In this document: positions 26,008 to 35,443 of the stretch, piece after piece
How the letters are laid out: each line of letters begins with the position of its first letter
Position numbering within the stretch: position 1 is the first letter of the stretch
Assembly (NCBI RefSeq): GCF_023101145.1
Contig: NZ_CP073714.1
Coordinates: forward strand, 6,200,001-6,264,000
Direction of reading: 5' to 3'
From: Paenibacillus pabuli
GTDB taxonomy: Bacteria > Bacillota > Bacilli > Paenibacillales > Paenibacillaceae
Length of the DNA: 64,000 bases
Translations under genes and position numbers: made by a program
Notes under the pieces: model-generated
The model's input: only the letters and a program-made list of their open reading frames with translations
Database searches by the model: none
What the model was told of the DNA's origin: nothing

Positions 26008-26847
26008 TCATGGTCGTGCATCTATAAATGCTTTGCCCTGGGCTACAATTCCAACAGATCCTTCGATTGTAATTCGTTCAAGACCTGTCCCATTCCACTC
26101 AGCCATCACTTTAATCGCACCGCCAGGCTGTTTGATATGCTGAACGATTTCTCTTTGCCTGCTCCATGCCAGATAGGCTCCAATAGAGGCGGTACCCGAA
26201 CCACACCCCCTTTCCCAGATCAGACTATCCAGCTGTGGAACAAATATGAGCGGTGCCAGCTCCTGCGACTGGGCGTTGTATAATAAAATGCCAATCAGCT
26301 TATCCCCCAAGGTTAAGCCTAATAATCGCGCCAGCGCTTGTGCCCTTTTTCTCATCGCTTCATCGAACGCATCCACTTCAACGACGATATGGATGAACTC
26401 CCGATACCGCACAATCACCATATCCATATCGATTCCTTCATACTTGACGGTGCGTCGTTCAATCTGCTCAGGAAGGGGCATCGTGACTTGGCAGAAATAT
26501 TCATTTTGCCGCTGCTTCACCTGACACCTGATTAATTGATCCGTCCCGGAAACCTCCAAGACGATTTCTGTAAAATCCGAGGATTCCAACTTGTTCTCGG
26601 AAGCGATATACGCAGCCAAGGCCATGCAGGCATTCCCGCAGAACTCTCCACCAGCCATGTCCAGACGGGCAGCCGCCTCCGGTTGCATCGCTCCTCCAAT
26701 GAACCCGACTTGTTCGGCGTATACGTTGTCATAGGACATGATTTGATCAGCAATATGTGGATAGGTTGCAGCTGGATGGACTGTTTGCACCAAAACCGTC
26801 ATATTTTGAGTGGGATTAAACTTGATAAAATCAATCTCCTGTTTCAT
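26008..26847 (-). CDS. cntK: CntK-like histidine racemase (DapF fold)
   Basis: A 279-residue cofactor-independent racemase of the diaminopimelate-epimerase fold. The two catalytic Cys are visible: Cys70 in AGGEFCGNACM and Cys214 in WERGCGSGTAS. CntK turns L-His into D-His as the first step of staphylopine and bacillopaline synthesis. It is the first gene of the operon, just downstream of a Zur-box promoter. Presence of a racemase argues for a D-His opine rather than the L-His pseudopaline type. DapF itself is less likely given the cntL and cntM neighbours. Confidence 0.88.
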   Translation of the reverse strand: MKQEIDFIKFNPTQNMTVLVQTVHPAATYPHIADQIMSYDNVYAEQVGFIGGAMQPEAAARLDMAGGEFCGNACMALAAYIASENKLESSDFTEIVLEVSGTDQLIRCQVKQRQNEYFCQVTMPLPEQIERRTVKYEGIDMDMVIVRYREFIHIVVEVDAFDEAMRKRAQALARLLGLTLGDKLIGILLYNAQSQELAPLIFVPQLDSLIWERGCGSGTASIGAYLAWSRQREIVQHIKQPGGAIKVMAEWNGTGLERITIEGSVGIVAQGKAFIDARP

Positions 26848-26907
26848 CGCAGCCGCTGCTCCTATTCTTGTGATGGAATTAAGCCTGAGTTCACTTAATC
26901 ACACTTT

Positions 26908-26969
26908 AATAGTAATGATTACGATTATCAGTCGAGAAAAATATAGCACATCCCACTTGGGAGCGTCAA
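26908..26969 (-). promoter_or_regulatory. Zur-controlled promoter of the opine-metallophore operon
   Basis: On the minus strand: -35 TTGACG at 26969-26964, an 18-base spacer, -10 TATATT at 26945-26940. Thirteen bases on, 26926-26908 holds a Zur-like box with plus-strand core TAGTAATGATTACGA, the same half-site variant as the box at 16017. The spacer holds a further small palindrome, TCCCACTTGGGA (26951-26962). Regulation by Zur is inferred from consensus and gene content. Confidence 0.85.
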
Positions 26970-27086
26970 CATATATTTCCATATCAAAATGAGAGTATTT
27001 TGACTGTAATTTTATGTTCAAACGGGAACAGAGCTGACGCATTTGCGTCAACCCTATTTAGCCAAACGTATGAAATTACAGGTTTA

Positions 27087-27533
27087 TCAGCGACTTTTAA
27101 AAGGCATAACGGACGCCAGCAATGCTCTTGCATATTCATCGGTTGCATCCGAGAGACAATTTCGCTCAAGCTCCTCCACGATCGTTCCCCGATACAGAAA
27201 GAGTACCCGGTCACACAGATTCGCCACGGCCTGAAGATCATGTGCAACAAAGAGATAGGTCATGTTCAGTTCATGCTGCAACGTGCGCAGCAACTCCAGA
27301 ATTTGCGCCTGAACGGAGACATCCAAAGAACTGAGTGCTTCGTCCAACACCAGAAATTTCGGACGGGTTGAGATCGCACGGGCTATGCACACCCGCTGTA
27401 ATTGTCCCCCACTCAGTTCGTGCGCATATTTGTGCATGAGCGCATGAGGAAGCCCCACCTTGGCGAGCAGATCATTGACCCGATCATCCAGATCAGCGGT
27501 ATCCCCCAGTGCAAGCAACGGTTCAGTTGAACC
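27087..27533 (-). pseudogene. Truncated peptide/nickel-type ABC ATPase (C-terminal part)
   Basis: Only the last 147 or so residues of a DppF/NikE-class ATPase remain. The signature LSGGQLQRV, Walker B FLVLDEALSSLD and switch His FVAHDLQAV are present, but Walker A and the first 100 or so residues are absent. Homology starts abruptly at about 27527 (EPLLALGD), preceded by unrelated AT-rich sequence with stops. It lies just downstream of an organosulfur cluster that has permeases and a binding protein (31.6-35.2 kb) but no ATPase, so it is probably the remnant of that transporter's ATPase after deletion. It should not bind ATP. Confidence 0.8.
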
Positions 27534-27660
27534 ACATCTATTAAATTAAAAATACGGAAACAACAAAAAACAGTCACCTGATTAAGGTCACCGTTTCTTG
27601 CGTCCATTCGCTATTGTATTAGCATATTATCTTATTCATTATTCACGTAACTGTTATCAG

Positions 27661-28890
27661 TTACCCGCCGTTTGACTGCAACTTTTGCAATGCCTGTTCA
27701 GCCAGCGCGGCCAGAAGATGTGCGCCAAGCGGCAGCGCCCGTTCATCCACATCAAATGCAGGATGATGCCATTCGTGCGGACCGGAAGTTCCGAGAAAGA
27801 GGAACAGACCCGGGACCTCCTTTTGATAAAAGGAAAAATCCTCGCCTGCCGGGGAAGGTATCGGTCGGATACTGTTCAGCCCAATCCCGCTCGCGACCTG
27901 CTCCGCCGCAGCAGCCAATGACGCATCATTGACCACAGCAGGGGGACCCTGAATCCAGCGAACCGTAGCACGTGTTCCATAGGCTGCTGCAACACCGGCA
28001 ACCACCTGATTGAAGCGCTCGCGAATCCGTGCACGCACCTTCTCGTCAAATGTACGCACAGTGCCATCCAAGATGGCTTCTTCGGGAATGACATTCCAGG
28101 CAGTGCCACTGTTTATTTTGGTCACACTGATGACGGCGCTCTCCTGTGCTCCGACATTACGGCTCACGATGGCCTGTAATGCAGTCACAATATGAGAGGC
28201 AACAACAATCGGATCAATGCCCGCTTCCGGGACCGCTGCATGGGTTCCAACACCCTCCACTTTGACCACAAAACCGTCTGCCGCTGCGAGCAGCGCTCCT
28301 TCACGGATACCTACCGTACCAACTTGCAGATCCGGTTTGTTATGCAAACCAAAAACAGCCTGAACTTCGGATAACGTTCCGCTCTGAATAACCTGTCGTG
28401 CTCCCGTCGCTTTCTCCTCCGAAGGCTGGAAAATCAAACGAACCTTGCCTGGCAGCCGGGACTCACGCTGTTTCAACAAACGTGCAGCACCGATCAGAAT
28501 GGCAGTATGTGCATCATGGCCGCAGGCGTGCATCCGGCCAGCAATTTGTGAGGCATACTCCAGATTTGTTTCTTCCTGAATCGGCAGGGCATCAATATCT
28601 GCTCGCAGTGCCACGACAGGGCCATCGCCCTGGCCAATTTCAGCGATAAGGCCTGTGCGCAAAGAATACTCGTCTGCTATTCGTACCCCTTCCTCCACCA
28701 GCCAGTCCCGAATGGCTTCTGTCGTTTCCCGTTCCTCACCAGATAACTCAGGGTTACGATGCAAATGTCGCCGAATCGCGGTTAAGTGCGCTGCAAACCC
28801 TTCATCCTGCCCAACGTAAAGTCCCTGCTTGCTACCGTTCTGTGCTTCCTGCTCTGTCTGTTGCTCAGGCTGTTTCAGTTCGTTGCTCAC
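27661..28890 (-). CDS. M20D amidohydrolase / N-acyl-amino-acid deacylase (SndA-like)
   Basis: A 409-residue M20D metallopeptidase-family deacylase. Features include RRHLHRNPELSGEE, VVALRADIDALPIQEET, the metal-ligand motif MHACGHDAHTAILIGAA and SPAGEDFSFYQKEVPGLFLF. Relatives (SndA/YtnL, YxeP) remove acetyl groups from S-modified N-acetylcysteines. GTG 28890 is the likely start, with GGAGG about nine bases upstream. The surrounding monooxygenases, FMN reductase and LysR gene favour a role in organosulfur salvage. Substrate inferred. Confidence 0.83.
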   Translation of the reverse strand: MSNELKQPEQQTEQEAQNGSKQGLYVGQDEGFAAHLTAIRRHLHRNPELSGEERETTEAIRDWLVEEGVRIADEYSLRTGLIAEIGQGDGPVVALRADIDALPIQEETNLEYASQIAGRMHACGHDAHTAILIGAARLLKQRESRLPGKVRLIFQPSEEKATGARQVIQSGTLSEVQAVFGLHNKPDLQVGTVGIREGALLAAADGFVVKVEGVGTHAAVPEAGIDPIVVASHIVTALQAIVSRNVGAQESAVISVTKINSGTAWNVIPEEAILDGTVRTFDEKVRARIRERFNQVVAGVAAAYGTRATVRWIQGPPAVVNDASLAAAAEQVASGIGLNSIRPIPSPAGEDFSFYQKEVPGLFLFLGTSGPHEWHHPAFDVDERALPLGAHLLAALAEQALQKLQSNGG

Positions 28891-28996
28891 GACATCGCCT
28901 CCTTTGATCCTTGTATGTGTCACCTATAAAGGGATTCTGCATGGATACGGGTCCATACACTTCACTCCGCAGGTATGCTCTCTACCATGTATATAA

Positions 28997-30058
28997 CTAA
29001 CTGATCACCGCTTGTGCAGTTGTTAATTCACTCGCAAATTCGCCCAGTCCTTGATCATCCAGTGCCTCACGCAACAATTCAAATGAACGAATGCGCTTGG
29101 CAAAATCACGTGTGGCTGTGGTAACAATCAACTCATCCACGGCAAAATCCTGCTGGAACTTCGCCAGAGCCTGACCGACCGTTTCCTTTGTACCTCTCGT
29201 CACACTTGGCTCCAGAATCTCGATCCGATATTTCTCGTTCGACTGCCGACCGAATTCTTCCGCCTGTTCCACGGAACCAACGGTTAATACTTTGCCATTC
29301 TCCAGATGGATCTTGACCAACATATGTTCACTTGCCAGTCCTTCGGCTTCTTCCGCACTCTCCGCCACAATTAATGATATAGCGAGGATGGCATATGGCT
29401 CCCGTCCATGTGAGCGGTCGAACTGTTCCCGGTAAGTACGCAAAGCCTCCAGTGCTACTTCCGTGTTGCTATTAATAAACAATGAAAATACATAAGGCAA
29501 TCCCAGTTCTGCCGCCATGCCTGCGCTATCGACACTTGCCCCAAGCACGTAGAGCTCAGCCGGGATTGCGGATACCGGTGCAGCACTCAAGCCTGCCAAA
29601 GGATGTGTTTCATCTTCATGCGGTTCATTATGGATGAACTGCTTCACCTGATTAATTTTATCTTTTAGTGAAGCAGCCTCCTGAATCCCTTGTTGTAGTG
29701 CCTGTGTGGAGCGGGGTAATCCCCCAGGTGCACGTCCAATACCCAGATCGATTCTTCCTGGACCTAGTGCAGAGAGCACGTTGAAGTTCTCAGCCACTTT
29801 ATAGGGACTATAATGTTGCAGCATCACCCCGCCAGAACCGAGACGAATCCGCTCCGTATGCGCCAGCAAGTGGGAAATAAGCACTTCCGGTGAGGAGCCG
29901 GCAACATGGCCTGAATCATGATGTTCCGATACCCAGAAACGATGAAATCCAAGCTGTTCCGCCCGCTGTACCAATTCAATCGTATGCCGAAAAGCATCAA
30001 TCGGCGTCTCCCCTTCGTAGATCGGGGTTTGATCCAATATGCCAACACGAATACCCAT
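28997..30058 (-). CDS. Luciferase-like flavin monooxygenase (CmoO/YtmO-like)
   Basis: A 353-residue LLM-class flavin-dependent oxidoreductase. It begins IRVGILDQTPIYEGETPIDA and contains FHRFWVSEHHDSGHVAGSSP, RIRLGSGGVMLQHYSPYKVA and LGPGRIDLGIGRAPGG, typical of the MsnO8/YtmO branch. It would use reduced FMN, probably from the reductase at 31066, to oxidise a sulfur compound. ATG 30058 has AAGGAGGAG upstream. Same strand as the deacylase and the transporter genes. Exact substrate unknown. Confidence 0.82.
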   Translation of the reverse strand: MGIRVGILDQTPIYEGETPIDAFRHTIELVQRAEQLGFHRFWVSEHHDSGHVAGSSPEVLISHLLAHTERIRLGSGGVMLQHYSPYKVAENFNVLSALGPGRIDLGIGRAPGGLPRSTQALQQGIQEAASLKDKINQVKQFIHNEPHEDETHPLAGLSAAPVSAIPAELYVLGASVDSAGMAAELGLPYVFSLFINSNTEVALEALRTYREQFDRSHGREPYAILAISLIVAESAEEAEGLASEHMLVKIHLENGKVLTVGSVEQAEEFGRQSNEKYRIEILEPSVTRGTKETVGQALAKFQQDFAVDELIVTTATRDFAKRIRSFELLREALDDQGLGEFASELTTAQAVIS

Positions 30059-30126
30059 CACATTCTCCTCCTTCGATCATGCCGAACCTGACATTTTAAA
30101 TCTGTTCTTACTTCCTGAATAAGCCT

Positions 30127-30999
30127 CTATAGCTGCCGCAGCAGTTCCCCGAAAGGCTCTGCAAAAGGCGAATGTTCTTCTTTTAACGTAACGACGCTGA
30201 TCTGCAATGATACACCTGCAACCTCATGTACCTGAATGGGGAACAGCTCCTGATCCTGCACTTCCTTTTGCACTGTCAGACCTGGGAGAAATGCAATACC
30301 TGCTCCTTGCTTCACCAGCTTCTTCGCCGTTTCCGAATTATCAACGTGATATGTAATATCCGGCGGGTGTTCCAGCGAGTCAAAGGCCCGGTGAATGCGC
30401 AGCCAGTCCAGTGAACCACATTCAAAAAAGACCAGCTGCTCATTCCTGATCGCCTCCATGCTGACATGCCCGCGTTCAATAAATGGATGGCCTTTGTACA
30501 CGTATAGCTGGATTGGATCTTCATAAAAAGCAACCGTACGGATCGCAGGATGCATGACCTTCCGCACAAAAGCAAGATCGATTTCCTGACCCAGCAGCTT
30601 GGCGACCAGTTGGTCCGTCGTCGCTGTAGTCAGTTTGATGTTCACCTCAGGGTAAGCTTCCTTGATTTTGGGCAGAAAGTCGGGAATGACATAGTTGGAT
30701 ACGGATACCGTACTGCCGAGTCGAAGTGCATCAGGCGTTGTACGGCGTTGCTGGATCTTCTGTCTGCCCTTCTGAATCACTTGCAGCACCTGCTGGGCGT
30801 AGGGAAGGAACTTTCTCCCCTCTTCCGTGAGCACAATCTGTTTGCCAAGACGGTCAAACAATTTGCAGCCGAGTTCACGTTCAAGGGACTGAATACGAGC
30901 GGTGACAGAAGGTTGCGACAAAAAGAGTACCTCGGCAGCCTTATTGAAGCTTCCGTAATGATTGATGTATACAAATGCTTCAATGTTCTCAATATTCAT
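30127..30999 (-). CDS. LysR-family regulator (YtlI/CysL-like)
   Basis: A 290-residue LysR regulator. The N-terminal winged helix (NIENIEAFVYINHYGSFNKA, LSQPSVTARIQSLERELG) is followed by an effector-binding domain ending in FGELLRQL. B. subtilis YtlI controls the ytmI operon for S-compound salvage and CysL controls sulfite reductase; this gene sits inside a comparable gene set. Unusually it lies on the same strand as its presumed targets rather than divergently. The effector is unknown. Confidence 0.85.
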   Translation of the reverse strand: MNIENIEAFVYINHYGSFNKAAEVLFLSQPSVTARIQSLERELGCKLFDRLGKQIVLTEEGRKFLPYAQQVLQVIQKGRQKIQQRRTTPDALRLGSTVSVSNYVIPDFLPKIKEAYPEVNIKLTTATTDQLVAKLLGQEIDLAFVRKVMHPAIRTVAFYEDPIQLYVYKGHPFIERGHVSMEAIRNEQLVFFECGSLDWLRIHRAFDSLEHPPDITYHVDNSETAKKLVKQGAGIAFLPGLTVQKEVQDQELFPIQVHEVAGVSLQISVVTLKEEHSPFAEPFGELLRQL

Positions 31000-31065
31000 A
31001 AGCGCCCCCTGATCTACGTCCGCAGACGTTATCTATATCCATTTATCCAATGAACTTACTTGGTT

Positions 31066-31614
31066 TTATGATATCGTAATACCATTCTTTTCCAGAGTCA
31101 ATACCAATTCTTCCAGAGAACGATCCAATCGTGTAGTGATATCCGCTGAGAGTACGTATTTTCCGTCATCCAGTCGATCAATTCCCTGGTCAACCGCGTA
31201 TACTCCGCCAAGAATATGTCTGCCACCAAGTGCTGCGAGAACAGGCTTCAAAGCATAATCGATGGCGAGCAGATGGGCAATCGAGCCGCCGATGACTAAT
31301 GGAAGAGCTAGCTTGCCCCGCAGTCCTTCCTGTGGAATCAGATCCAGGAACAGCTTCAGCACGCCAGAGTATGATGCTTTGTATACCGGTGTTGCCACGA
31401 TGACTGCATCTGCGGCTTCAACAACAGCGAGTGCATCACGAATGAACGAGCTGTCAAACTTGGCCTGCACCAGATCTTCCGCTGGCAGGTCGGCTACATG
31501 AATCACCTCAACGGTAATGCCTGCCTCTTTTAATTTATTGCTGCTGTAATCCGTAAGGCCTGTCAGACGCGAACGTTTGGAAGGCGATCCGGCAATAATA
31601 ACGATATGTGACAT
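31066..31614 (-). CDS. NAD(P)H-dependent FMN reductase (SsuE-like)
   Basis: A 182-residue flavodoxin-fold reductase. It begins HIVIIAGSPSKRSRLTGLTD, with ADAVIVATPVYKASYSGVLK and FLDLIPQEGLRGKLALPLVI, the SsuE pattern. It would supply reduced FMN to the two flavin monooxygenases in the cluster (28997 and 35444). It lies directly downstream of the transporter permease genes. Assignment as reductase is firm; the name SsuE is by similarity. Confidence 0.87.
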   Translation of the reverse strand: MSHIVIIAGSPSKRSRLTGLTDYSSNKLKEAGITVEVIHVADLPAEDLVQAKFDSSFIRDALAVVEAADAVIVATPVYKASYSGVLKLFLDLIPQEGLRGKLALPLVIGGSIAHLLAIDYALKPVLAALGGRHILGGVYAVDQGIDRLDDGKYVLSADITTRLDRSLEELVLTLEKNGITIS

Positions 31615-31638
31615 TATGATTCCTCCTTGGAATAGCGG

Positions 31639-32556
31639 TCAAGCCGCTCCATTTACTTTGGGGTCCAGCCGATCGCGAATATCGTCTCCAATCAAATTAA
31701 CCGCCAGTACAAACATGGTAATTGCGAGTCCTGGGAAGGTACAGATCCACCAGGCAACCGTCAGATAACCTCTCCCTTGCGAGAGCAGCGCTCCCCAGTC
31801 CGGGATTTCCTTCAACACGCCAAGTCCGAGAAAGCTGAGACCCGAGCCTGTCAGAATGGAGGTGCCTACGCCGAGCGTCGCCATAACCAGCAACGGTGAC
31901 AACGAATGAGGCAGTACATGCTTCCAGAAAATCCGGGCATTGGAGCCCCCAAGTGAACGTGTAGCTGTAATAAAAGGCAAACCTTTAACGGACATGACCT
32001 GCCCACGCATCACCCGTGCATATCCCGGAATGGAGGATACCGCAACAGCCAGTGCAATGTTTAGCAGTCCAGGTCCCAACGCTGCCGCGACGGACAATGC
32101 CAGCAATACGCCTGGAACAGCCATCAGAATATCGACGGCACGCATGGTGATTGTATCCAATACCCCTCCTGCATAGCCGGCAACAATGCCAAGGGCACTG
32201 CCTACAAGACCACCGACCAGCACCGAAGCAAATCCAATCAGCAGGGAATCCCTGCTGCCATGTACAACCACACTGAAGATATCCCTGCCAAAATAATCGG
32301 TGCCAAACAGGTGCGCAGCAGAGGGAGCCTGCAGGATGGCATCCGTCATCATCTGAGTAGGATCATAGGGAGCAATCCAACCCGGCACAATCGCACAAGT
32401 GACGGTAAACACCACGACCAGCAAAGCTGCGTAAAAGAATAAACGGGATACCGCGAATGAGACGCGGTGACGCAGGGGACGACGACTCCACAGGCGTAAA
32501 CGCCCTGTTCTCGCGGTCCAACCTTTTTTGTCACCCACCAATGGTTTCATGCTCAT
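31639..32556 (-). CDS. Peptide/nickel-type ABC permease (DppC-like)
   Basis: A 305-residue DppC-class permease with an extended basic N-terminus. Motifs: LFGTDYFGRDIFSVVVHGSR, the coupling-loop region FITATRSLGGSNARIFWKHV, and GSGLSFLGLGVLKEIPDWGA. With the DppB-type partner and the lipoprotein upstream it forms an importer, but no complete ATPase gene is nearby. Context among monooxygenases and a deacylase suggests import of S-containing organic compounds. Confidence 0.86.
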   Translation of the reverse strand: MSMKPLVGDKKGWTARTGRLRLWSRRPLRHRVSFAVSRLFFYAALLVVVFTVTCAIVPGWIAPYDPTQMMTDAILQAPSAAHLFGTDYFGRDIFSVVVHGSRDSLLIGFASVLVGGLVGSALGIVAGYAGGVLDTITMRAVDILMAVPGVLLALSVAAALGPGLLNIALAVAVSSIPGYARVMRGQVMSVKGLPFITATRSLGGSNARIFWKHVLPHSLSPLLVMATLGVGTSILTGSGLSFLGLGVLKEIPDWGALLSQGRGYLTVAWWICTFPGLAITMFVLAVNLIGDDIRDRLDPKVNGAA

Positions 32557-32611
32557 AAGACTCCTCCTTCCTCACTACACGTTCAGATGCTTCAGACTGT
32601 TCCATCCGTCC

Positions 32612-33544
32612 TCACGTTCGAACTGCACGCCTAACTCGGGGATCAATGTACGCATAAGAGATATCCACCAGTAAATTCAACACGACATAGATCATTGCTG
32701 TGAAAAAGACTACGCCCTGTACAACAGGCAGATCTTTGGCCATCAATGCATCCGCGATGATTCTGCCGATCCCCTGTCTGGAAAAGACCGTTTCCACCAC
32801 GACGGTTCCTGCAAGCAGATCACCAATCAACATGCCGATGACCGTCACCGCAGGAATCAGCGCATTACGCAGCGCATGACCGTACATGATGGTTCGCTGT
32901 GAAAGACCTTTTGCTCGCAATGCTACGATAAACGGTTCATTCACCACTTCCAGCATGCTGTTACGCACCATACGCACGATGAAACCTGCACCGACGAGGC
33001 CCAGTGTTGCAGCAGGCAGCACCAATGAACTGAATCCGTCGGAACCCATCGCCGGGAACCAGCCGAGCTGGACCGAGAACAGGAGGATCAGCAGAATGCC
33101 GGTCCAGAAGGTTGGCATGGAGATGCCAAACAATCCAACGAGCCGGGCGATGAAATCAATCACACCATTACGATGAATGGCCGACAGTACGCCGAGTGTA
33201 ATGCCAATGGTTATCGCTATGATCGAGCTGAGCGCGGTCAGCGCCAGTGTGGCAGGAAAATGTTCCAGTATTTTGGGCAGTACCGGGTCGGAATTGATCA
33301 TGGATTTGCCGAAATCTCCGCGAAGCATGTCACTGAAATAGTTGGCGAATTGGATATAAAATGGCTGATCCAGCCCAAGTTGAACCCGAAGGTTCTCAAT
33401 CATCTCGGGTGTTGCCGATGACGGGTCCAGCATAAGCAGGACCGGATCACCCGGCAGCAGATACATGATGCAGTACACCAGCACCGAAGCTCCGAAAATA
33501 ACCAGAAGCGATGTAGCAAGTCTTGTCAGTATCGTTTGAACCAT
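32612..33544 (-). CDS. Peptide/nickel-type ABC permease (DppB-like)
   Basis: A 310-residue DppB-class permease: LPGDPVLLMLDPSS after the first helix, NLRVQLGLDQPFYIQFANYF, and the coupling loop EPFIVALRAKGLSQRTIMYG. ATG 33544 has AAGGAGA about ten bases upstream and is preferred over a start nine codons earlier. It follows the lipoprotein gene and precedes the DppC-type gene on the same strand. Confidence 0.86.
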   Translation of the reverse strand: MVQTILTRLATSLLVIFGASVLVYCIMYLLPGDPVLLMLDPSSATPEMIENLRVQLGLDQPFYIQFANYFSDMLRGDFGKSMINSDPVLPKILEHFPATLALTALSSIIAITIGITLGVLSAIHRNGVIDFIARLVGLFGISMPTFWTGILLILLFSVQLGWFPAMGSDGFSSLVLPAATLGLVGAGFIVRMVRNSMLEVVNEPFIVALRAKGLSQRTIMYGHALRNALIPAVTVIGMLIGDLLAGTVVVETVFSRQGIGRIIADALMAKDLPVVQGVVFFTAMIYVVLNLLVDISYAYIDPRVRRAVRT

Positions 33545-33585
33545 ACCGGGTCGTCTCCTTCCTGTCTGCATAATTGACGGTAGTG

Positions 33586-35229
33586 TTATGGCTGAATCCG
33601 TACATCATTGAACAACGGATATCCGAGTGAATCAAACTTGATACCCTGCACCGACTTGGATGCAGCCACCGTATAAGGGAACACATAGATCGGTAAAATT
33701 ACAGCCTGCTCGATCAAATATTGCTGAATCTGATTATAGATATCCACCCGTTTATCGGGATCAGTCTCCACCGCTCCTTGCTCCAGCAATTTATCGATCT
33801 TCGGATCAGATAAACCGGATAAGGTCGGACGTTCACCTTCTGCACTTGTATGATAGAAGGCATAGAGAGCATTCGGATCAGAATTGACCTGGCTGTTGCC
33901 ATAGAGATCATAATCCCAGTTCTGATAGATGACCGTTGCAACGTCCTTCGTAATTTCAACCTCAACAGCTATACCCACCTGCTTGAGCTGCTGCTGAATA
34001 ATCGCTGCAATGTCGTTACGCTTCTCCCGGTTCGGCGAACCGTCCACATAATGCAGGGTCAGCTTCTTGCCATCTTTTTCACGAATGCCATCTGCTCCCT
34101 TGACCCAACCCTGCTCATCAAGCAGCTGATTGGCCTTGTTGATATCCGGATTGATGCTTCCTTCCAGTGAGGCATCATAACCGAGGATTCCCGGAGACAG
34201 TGCAGACCACGCTCGTTCGTAGTTGCCCAGATACAGTGTCTTCACAATGGATTCCACATCAACTGCAGATTGCACCGCCTGTCTGACTTTCACATCATCC
34301 CAAGGTGCTTTGCGCAGATTGAAGAAGAGAGTATATGGCAAACCAACCGTATTGGCCTGCAGCAATTGCTGGTTCGGATCAGTCTTCAACGCAGCAATAT
34401 TTTGCGGCGGAACGGTCTCGGCAGCGAGTACCTGCTTGCTCTGAACACTGCCGATGCGCGTTGCTTCTTCCGGTACAATTTTGAACGTAATTGTATCAAT
34501 ATGTGGGGCACCTGCATTTTCAACAGTGGCGGGAGCCCAGTTGTAATCCTTGTTTTTGGCGACAACAATATCCGCATTTTCATCCCATTTCACAAAGGTA
34601 TACGGACCAGTCCCCACCGGATTTTTACCCAATTGATCCCCGTATTTCTTGGCAGCTGTAGGAGATACGATCCCCAGCAGGGCCTGACTTAAGTTACCGA
34701 GAAAGGCTTGCGAAGGCTGTTCCAGATTCACTTTGATGGTGTATTCATCAATGACCTCTGAGGAGCTATAGGGTCTGATCAGGGCAAGGGAATTGGCGGC
34801 TTTGGTGGCCGGATCGATCACCCGATCCAGATTGAACTTCACAGCTTCCGCGTTAAATGGTGTGCCATCATGGAACTTCACATCTTCACGCAGCTTGAAC
34901 GTATAACTTTTGCCATCCTCCGACACACTCCACTCCTTGGCGAGCCAAGGTTTGATGGAACCATCCGGCAGCTGTACCACCAGATTGTCATAGATCGTTC
35001 GGATCGCACGTACGGTTACGGCAAGGCCGCTTCGATGCGGGTCCAGCGTATCCGGGGATGTGGCGAGTGCGTACGTTAGGTTTCCACCTTCTGCTTGCCC
35101 AGCCGACTGCTCCCCACCGGAAGCCTGAACTGCACTGTTCGAGTTACCTGTCGCTCCGCAACCGGATAATACCAGCACCAATACTGCCGCCAATGCCATA
35201 TATTTCATCCATGAGATAGACCTGTTCAT
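33586..35229 (-). CDS. Family-5 solute-binding lipoprotein of the sulfur cluster
   Basis: A 547-residue extracellular binding protein with signal peptide and lipobox LSGC (about residues 21-24), followed by a Gly/Ser/Ala-rich linker. Family segments include DTLDPHRSGLAVTVRAIRTI, KFHDGTPFNAEAVKFNLDRV and GTGPYTFVKWDENADI. It captures the substrate for the two permeases downstream. Relatives next to NtaA-type monooxygenases are often linked to sulfur-compound uptake; the ligand is not known. It is a distant paralogue of the CntA-like protein at 22-24 kb. Confidence 0.86.
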   Translation of the reverse strand: MNRSISWMKYMALAAVLVLVLSGCGATGNSNSAVQASGGEQSAGQAEGGNLTYALATSPDTLDPHRSGLAVTVRAIRTIYDNLVVQLPDGSIKPWLAKEWSVSEDGKSYTFKLREDVKFHDGTPFNAEAVKFNLDRVIDPATKAANSLALIRPYSSSEVIDEYTIKVNLEQPSQAFLGNLSQALLGIVSPTAAKKYGDQLGKNPVGTGPYTFVKWDENADIVVAKNKDYNWAPATVENAGAPHIDTITFKIVPEEATRIGSVQSKQVLAAETVPPQNIAALKTDPNQQLLQANTVGLPYTLFFNLRKAPWDDVKVRQAVQSAVDVESIVKTLYLGNYERAWSALSPGILGYDASLEGSINPDINKANQLLDEQGWVKGADGIREKDGKKLTLHYVDGSPNREKRNDIAAIIQQQLKQVGIAVEVEITKDVATVIYQNWDYDLYGNSQVNSDPNALYAFYHTSAEGERPTLSGLSDPKIDKLLEQGAVETDPDKRVDIYNQIQQYLIEQAVILPIYVFPYTVAASKSVQGIKFDSLGYPLFNDVRIQP

Positions 35230-35443
35230 ATAGCTTCCCCCTCTGTGTATACAGGTGTCATTGATTCATTAGATTCAGTAGATTCATAATTTAATGATTT
35301 AATATATTATAGATTTTATCAACATAACCTATCCGTTAACTTGGTTTTATAGCATCATTCGGCACCTTACGCATATGCAATCCGAATAGTTCACCCGATC
35401 CCCTCATTCCTAGACTGCTGCCGAATTTCAGCTCTCCCATTTC

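Noticed and set aside
27035..27050. Perfect palindrome TGACGCATTTGCGTCA
   Set aside because: Lies between the metallophore promoter and a pseudogene end; could be an operator or chance, and no second copy or T run supports a role.
27413..27660. Possible insertion-sequence end upstream of the truncated ATPase
   Set aside because: No inverted terminal repeats, target duplication or transposase motif could be identified.
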